Shown here: piece by piece, positions 61,031 through 64,000 of the stretch
Position numbering within the stretch: the first letter of the stretch is position 1
Layout of the letters: each line of letters begins with the position of its first letter
Assembly: GCF_003583765.1 (NCBI RefSeq)
Contig: NZ_QXQA01000002.1
Location: 1-64,000, forward strand
Origin: Paenibacillus nanensis
GTDB lineage: Bacteria > Bacillota > Bacilli > Paenibacillales > Paenibacillaceae
Reading direction: 5' to 3'
Length of the DNA stretch: 64,000 nt
Notes under the pieces: model-generated
Seen by the model: only the letters and a program-made list of their open reading frames with translations
Database searches by the model: none
Told to the model about the DNA's origin: nothing
Program-made: the position numbers and the translations under genes

Positions 61031-61987
61031 TTATTCGCCCACCTTTCTAAGCAATTTCTGCGTCAGCTTGTTCGAGCCGATCATTAGGAAGAACAGCACC
61101 GTCGCGATCGCGGACGCGTACCCCATCTCGAACCGGATCGTGCCGAAATCCATCAGATGCGTCACGACCGTGTGCGCCGCATAGTTCACGCTCGGGAAGC
61201 CCGCCAAGGCAATCGAGATATCCGCTACCGCGAACGAAGCCGTAATCTGCATGACAGCCCCGAACATCAGCTGCGGTCTCATGGAAGGCAGCGTAATATA
61301 CCACAGCTCCTGCCAGCGGTTCTTAATTCCGTCAACCGCCCCCGCTTCAATTAACGTCTTATCGATCGTCTGCAAGCCCGCGATAAACGCGAGGAAGCTG
61401 GTGCCGAGGCTGAGCCATAGCTGAACGATCATGACGATCGGCAGAATGTATTTCTCGTCAAGCAGCCACTGAATCGGCTCAAGAATAAAGCCGCTTTTCA
61501 TCAGGAAACCGTTCAAATAGCCGTAGCTGTCTCCCGAAAACACGATCAGCCAAATGAAGAACACGTTGCCTGAAATGGAAGGCGCGTAAAATATGAGGGT
61601 CATAAAGGCCCGCACTTTCGGCGACAGCTCGTTAATGATCCACGCGAATACGAAGCAGGCGAAATAACTGATCGGGCCGGTAATAACCGCGAACATCAAC
61701 GTATTCTTCAAGGCGATCATGAAGATATCGTCGTTAAGAAACAGTCTCGAATAGTTTTGCCAGCCCACGAAACGAGGGAACTCGAGCATATTAAAATAGA
61801 AGAAGCTGAGGCCGAGCGACAGCACGACCGGTATGACGGTGAACAGGAAAAAGATGATCATATAAGGACTCATCAGCAAGTAATAATGCTTGCTGCGGTT
61901 CAATTCTTTGCCAATGCGGGCGAGCCTGGATTGCCGCGCCGGACGAATGGCGTCCTTCGCGGTCGTTACGTTCGTCTCCGTTTGCAC
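61031..61987 (-). CDS. Carbohydrate ABC permease (MalF type)
   Basis: Membrane subunit of 318 residues. YYLLMSPYMIIFFLFTVIPVVLSLGLSFFYFN is the first helix, and the EAA loop is IEAGAVDGIKNRWQELWYITLP. Starts with GTG at 61987, 14 nt after the stop of the large binding protein, with GGGGG nine bases ahead. Pairs with the following MalG-type subunit. Confidence 0.9.
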   Translation of the reverse strand: MQTETNVTTAKDAIRPARQSRLARIGKELNRSKHYYLLMSPYMIIFFLFTVIPVVLSLGLSFFYFNMLEFPRFVGWQNYSRLFLNDDIFMIALKNTLMFAVITGPISYFACFVFAWIINELSPKVRAFMTLIFYAPSISGNVFFIWLIVFSGDSYGYLNGFLMKSGFILEPIQWLLDEKYILPIVMIVQLWLSLGTSFLAFIAGLQTIDKTLIEAGAVDGIKNRWQELWYITLPSMRPQLMFGAVMQITASFAVADISIALAGFPSVNYAAHTVVTHLMDFGTIRFEMGYASAIATVLFFLMIGSNKLTQKLLRKVGE

Positions 61988-62001
61988 CTTCTCCCACCCC
62001 C

Positions 62002-64000
62002 TTATTCGTACGGTAAATTAAATTCCTTCCGCTTGATCTCGATCTCGTCGTTAATATAGAGAATATAGTCCGAGAACGCCTCGCGCGGGTTCTGATTCGC
62101 ATTGACGACCTTGCGGAAGGCGTTGTCCAGATGCCTGCCCGTGAAGTAGCCGCCAGGTACCTGCGGAATGCCTTGCACCCACTTCCACTGGCTCTCCAAA
62201 TTGTTATAGTCTTTAACCGGCCATGGCAGCTCCTCGAGCGCTTCGATGTTAGCCGTCGGATAACGCGCGGCTTCGCCCATTAGCCCTTCCATCTCCCGGC
62301 CGTAAGCAATTTGGGGCTCCTTGCCGGTCCACCACTTCATGAATGCCCAAGCCGACGCTTTGTCTTCGGCGTTGTCGAGCATCATTACCGCGGTCGTGTG
62401 ACTGGCGACTTCGTGGTTAACCGACCCGTCCGCCAGCTCCGTGCCCGGCACGATCGTGAAATCCCATAATCCTTTAATTTCCGGCGCCATGACCGTCAGC
62501 ATGTTATACGTTGTATAATCGGCAATGCCGATCGGCATCTCGCCCGTCCGGAACCGGTTCGGGAAGTCCGCTTGCAGCGGGAACTTGTAGCTGGTATAGA
62601 ACTGCGTCCATCTTTTGAAGGCGTCCATTGAGATGTCGGAATCAAGCGCGCTCTGCATGCCGTCTTCCCGGTAAAACTCGCCGCCGTTCTGATACAGCAG
62701 CATCGAGAACGTCGCATTCGGGACAAGCGTTGCGTTCGGAGTCGCGTTCGCCGCTTCGAGAGGCAAATAAAACTCCATGTTATGCTTCTGAAGCACCGAA
62801 ATCATATTGTAGACATCCTGCCATGTCCGAGGCGGCGTCAGACCAAGCTCCTCCAAAATATCTTGGCGATAGAACATCATCGGGAACATCTGCTGCTCGG
62901 GAAGCGCGTAGACGCCATCTTCGTACTTGTACGGCTCAAGGCCGCTGTCGCGGAATCTTCCCGCCACCTCTTCGTAATCCTCGAACTGAGTCAGGTCAGC
63001 CGCCGCCCCCCTCATCGCGTAATTGACGGGAACGTCCTCCCCGATTTGCATCGCGACGTCAGGGCCTTCCCCCGCAAGCGTGGCCGGCAGTAGAATGTTG
63101 GCCGGCACGAGGCGCAGCCTCACGGAGATGCCCGTCTCCGGCGTGAACGAATCGTCGATCAGCGCCTTCAGCACCTGGGCCTGATCGCGTCCCGTCGTAA
63201 TCCAGACATCGATCGAACGGCCGCCGCTCGACGTATTGCCGATGCTGTCGTAATCCTCCGTGTAGGAAGCAACATACGCGCCAAGCTCATGCTTCATTTC
63301 TTCAAAGAACGTAGCCTCGGCTCTAGGCAGGTCATAGCCCGGCGATGAAATGACGAGGTAATCGAGCGACAACGGCTGCTCGCGCACCGTCAGAATCCAC
63401 GTGCCTAAACCGCCGACGTTAATTTTGAACGAATTGAGCCGCTTCGCTACCGTCTCCGGATATTGCGCCATATCCTTCAGCTGATGCACCATCGAATGCA
63501 GGACGGCTACCTTGTCGCTCTTTTCGCCGGTAACCTGCTCGAGGTAATCCGCAACGCTTTGAATTGTCTCTGCCTGCTCCTCGAATACCGTCACCATATC
63601 GGGTATCCGCTTCTCCAGCTGGTAATCGCGGTAGGGGTCGGGCGTGTTCGACGTAATCATAAGAATTTTCCGGTACATCTCGTTAAGCTGAAGCACGCTG
63701 GATTCGATTGTCCGCAGCAAAGGCGCAATTTCGCCGAGCGAGACCGTCAACCGGATGCGGTGCTTTCCTTTCGTAAGGTGGAACAAATACGGCTCTTCCC
63801 CGCCGAGCACGTTCATCTGCCAATCGCGCTGGAAGTTAAAGCGGATCCGCTTCATTTCCTGGAACGGGTATTCACCGTCGATCATAAGGCTCCGCGTCGC
63901 ATAGATGCCGCGCAGCTGGTTCTGCTTCTCCTTAAACGCGATTTGGTATAAGCCGTCTTCGGGAGCCTCGAACTCCCACTCAATCCATTGGCCGGGCAGC
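62002..64000 (-). CDS. Very large sugar-binding protein, partial at window edge
   Basis: At least 666 residues; the 5' end lies beyond the window and the frame is open to position 64000. From ~residue 250 onward it is a family 1 extracellular binding protein (DVWITTGRDQAQVLKALIDDSFTPETGISVRLRLVPANILLPATLAGEGPDVAM). The visible N-terminal ~250 residues contain a beta-sandwich (WIEWEFEAPEDGLYQIAFKEKQ) and a helical stretch, an extended architecture seen in Paenibacillus binding proteins of 950 residues or more. It heads the visible part of locus II and likely hands large oligosaccharides to the adjacent permeases (inference). Confidence 0.88.
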   Translation of the reverse strand, partial: LPGQWIEWEFEAPEDGLYQIAFKEKQNQLRGIYATRSLMIDGEYPFQEMKRIRFNFQRDWQMNVLGGEEPYLFHLTKGKHRIRLTVSLGEIAPLLRTIESSVLQLNEMYRKILMITSNTPDPYRDYQLEKRIPDMVTVFEEQAETIQSVADYLEQVTGEKSDKVAVLHSMVHQLKDMAQYPETVAKRLNSFKINVGGLGTWILTVREQPLSLDYLVISSPGYDLPRAEATFFEEMKHELGAYVASYTEDYDSIGNTSSGGRSIDVWITTGRDQAQVLKALIDDSFTPETGISVRLRLVPANILLPATLAGEGPDVAMQIGEDVPVNYAMRGAAADLTQFEDYEEVAGRFRDSGLEPYKYEDGVYALPEQQMFPMMFYRQDILEELGLTPPRTWQDVYNMISVLQKHNMEFYLPLEAANATPNATLVPNATFSMLLYQNGGEFYREDGMQSALDSDISMDAFKRWTQFYTSYKFPLQADFPNRFRTGEMPIGIADYTTYNMLTVMAPEIKGLWDFTIVPGTELADGSVNHEVASHTTAVMMLDNAEDKASAWAFMKWWTGKEPQIAYGREMEGLMGEAARYPTANIEALEELPWPVKDYNNLESQWKWVQGIPQVPGGYFTGRHLDNAFRKVVNANQNPREAFSDYILYINDEIEIKRKEFNLPYE

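Overview
The window looks like chromosomal DNA of a Paenibacillaceae bacterium (Paenibacillus or Cohnella type). At the left edge is the 5' end of a 16S rRNA gene with tandem promoters and a Bacillus-type leader. Ribosome binding sites are strong GGAGG type. There are YesM/YesN-type sensor and regulator genes, LplABC-type sugar transporters, S-layer-homology (SLH) anchoring and CcpA-type cre boxes.

Layout. (1) 1-1.3 kb: 16S 5' end on the minus strand, then a short-chain dehydrogenase on the plus strand. (2) 1.4-24.6 kb: hemicellulose locus I, nearly all minus strand. A 1979-residue SLH-anchored double-GH43 enzyme, a GH5-CBM13 enzyme, a frameshifted esterase and an orphan sugar-binding lipoprotein form one run. 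A cytoplasmic GH10 xylanase and a GH43 enzyme are coupled by an ATGA overlap, with a divergent GDSL acetyl-esterase. An Lpl-type binding protein, two permeases, a YesM-like kinase, a YesN-like regulator and a type-B carboxylesterase form a third run with a visible promoter and a cre-like box. (3) 24.8-45.2 kb: an AT-richer accessory stretch of small membrane proteins and lipoproteins mixed with solitary enzymes and regulators (ECF sigma factor, SRPBCC, VOC, HxlR with a quinone reductase, AlkZ-like, CsaA, LRR protein, MmcQ/YjbR, phosphoglycerate-mutase-like phosphatase). Several genes here are damaged or lack a normal start codon, and a dispersed intergenic repeat lies between them. (4) 45.4-49.5 kb: a cytoplasmic GH95 fucosidase, an XRE regulator with an odd downstream in-frame extension, and a methyltransferase. 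(5) 49.5-64 kb: locus II, all minus strand and tightly packed. It holds a very large sugar-binding protein (cut by the window edge), two permeases, an NHL/TPR membrane protein, a Yip1-family membrane protein, a DUF5696 lipoprotein and two more permeases. A strong terminator follows, then a membrane-anchored GH10 xylanase, an ABC exporter with a zinc ribbon and a DUF1854 protein.

How it works together (inference). Surface enzymes cut xylan-type polysaccharide, ABC importers bring in oligosaccharides, cytoplasmic GH10, GH43, GH95 and esterases finish them, and the YesMN pair with CcpA gives control. The most notable uncharacterised assembly is the NHL/TPR - Yip1 - DUF5696 block set between two permease pairs in locus II. 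No intact insertion sequence, CRISPR array or tRNA gene was seen.
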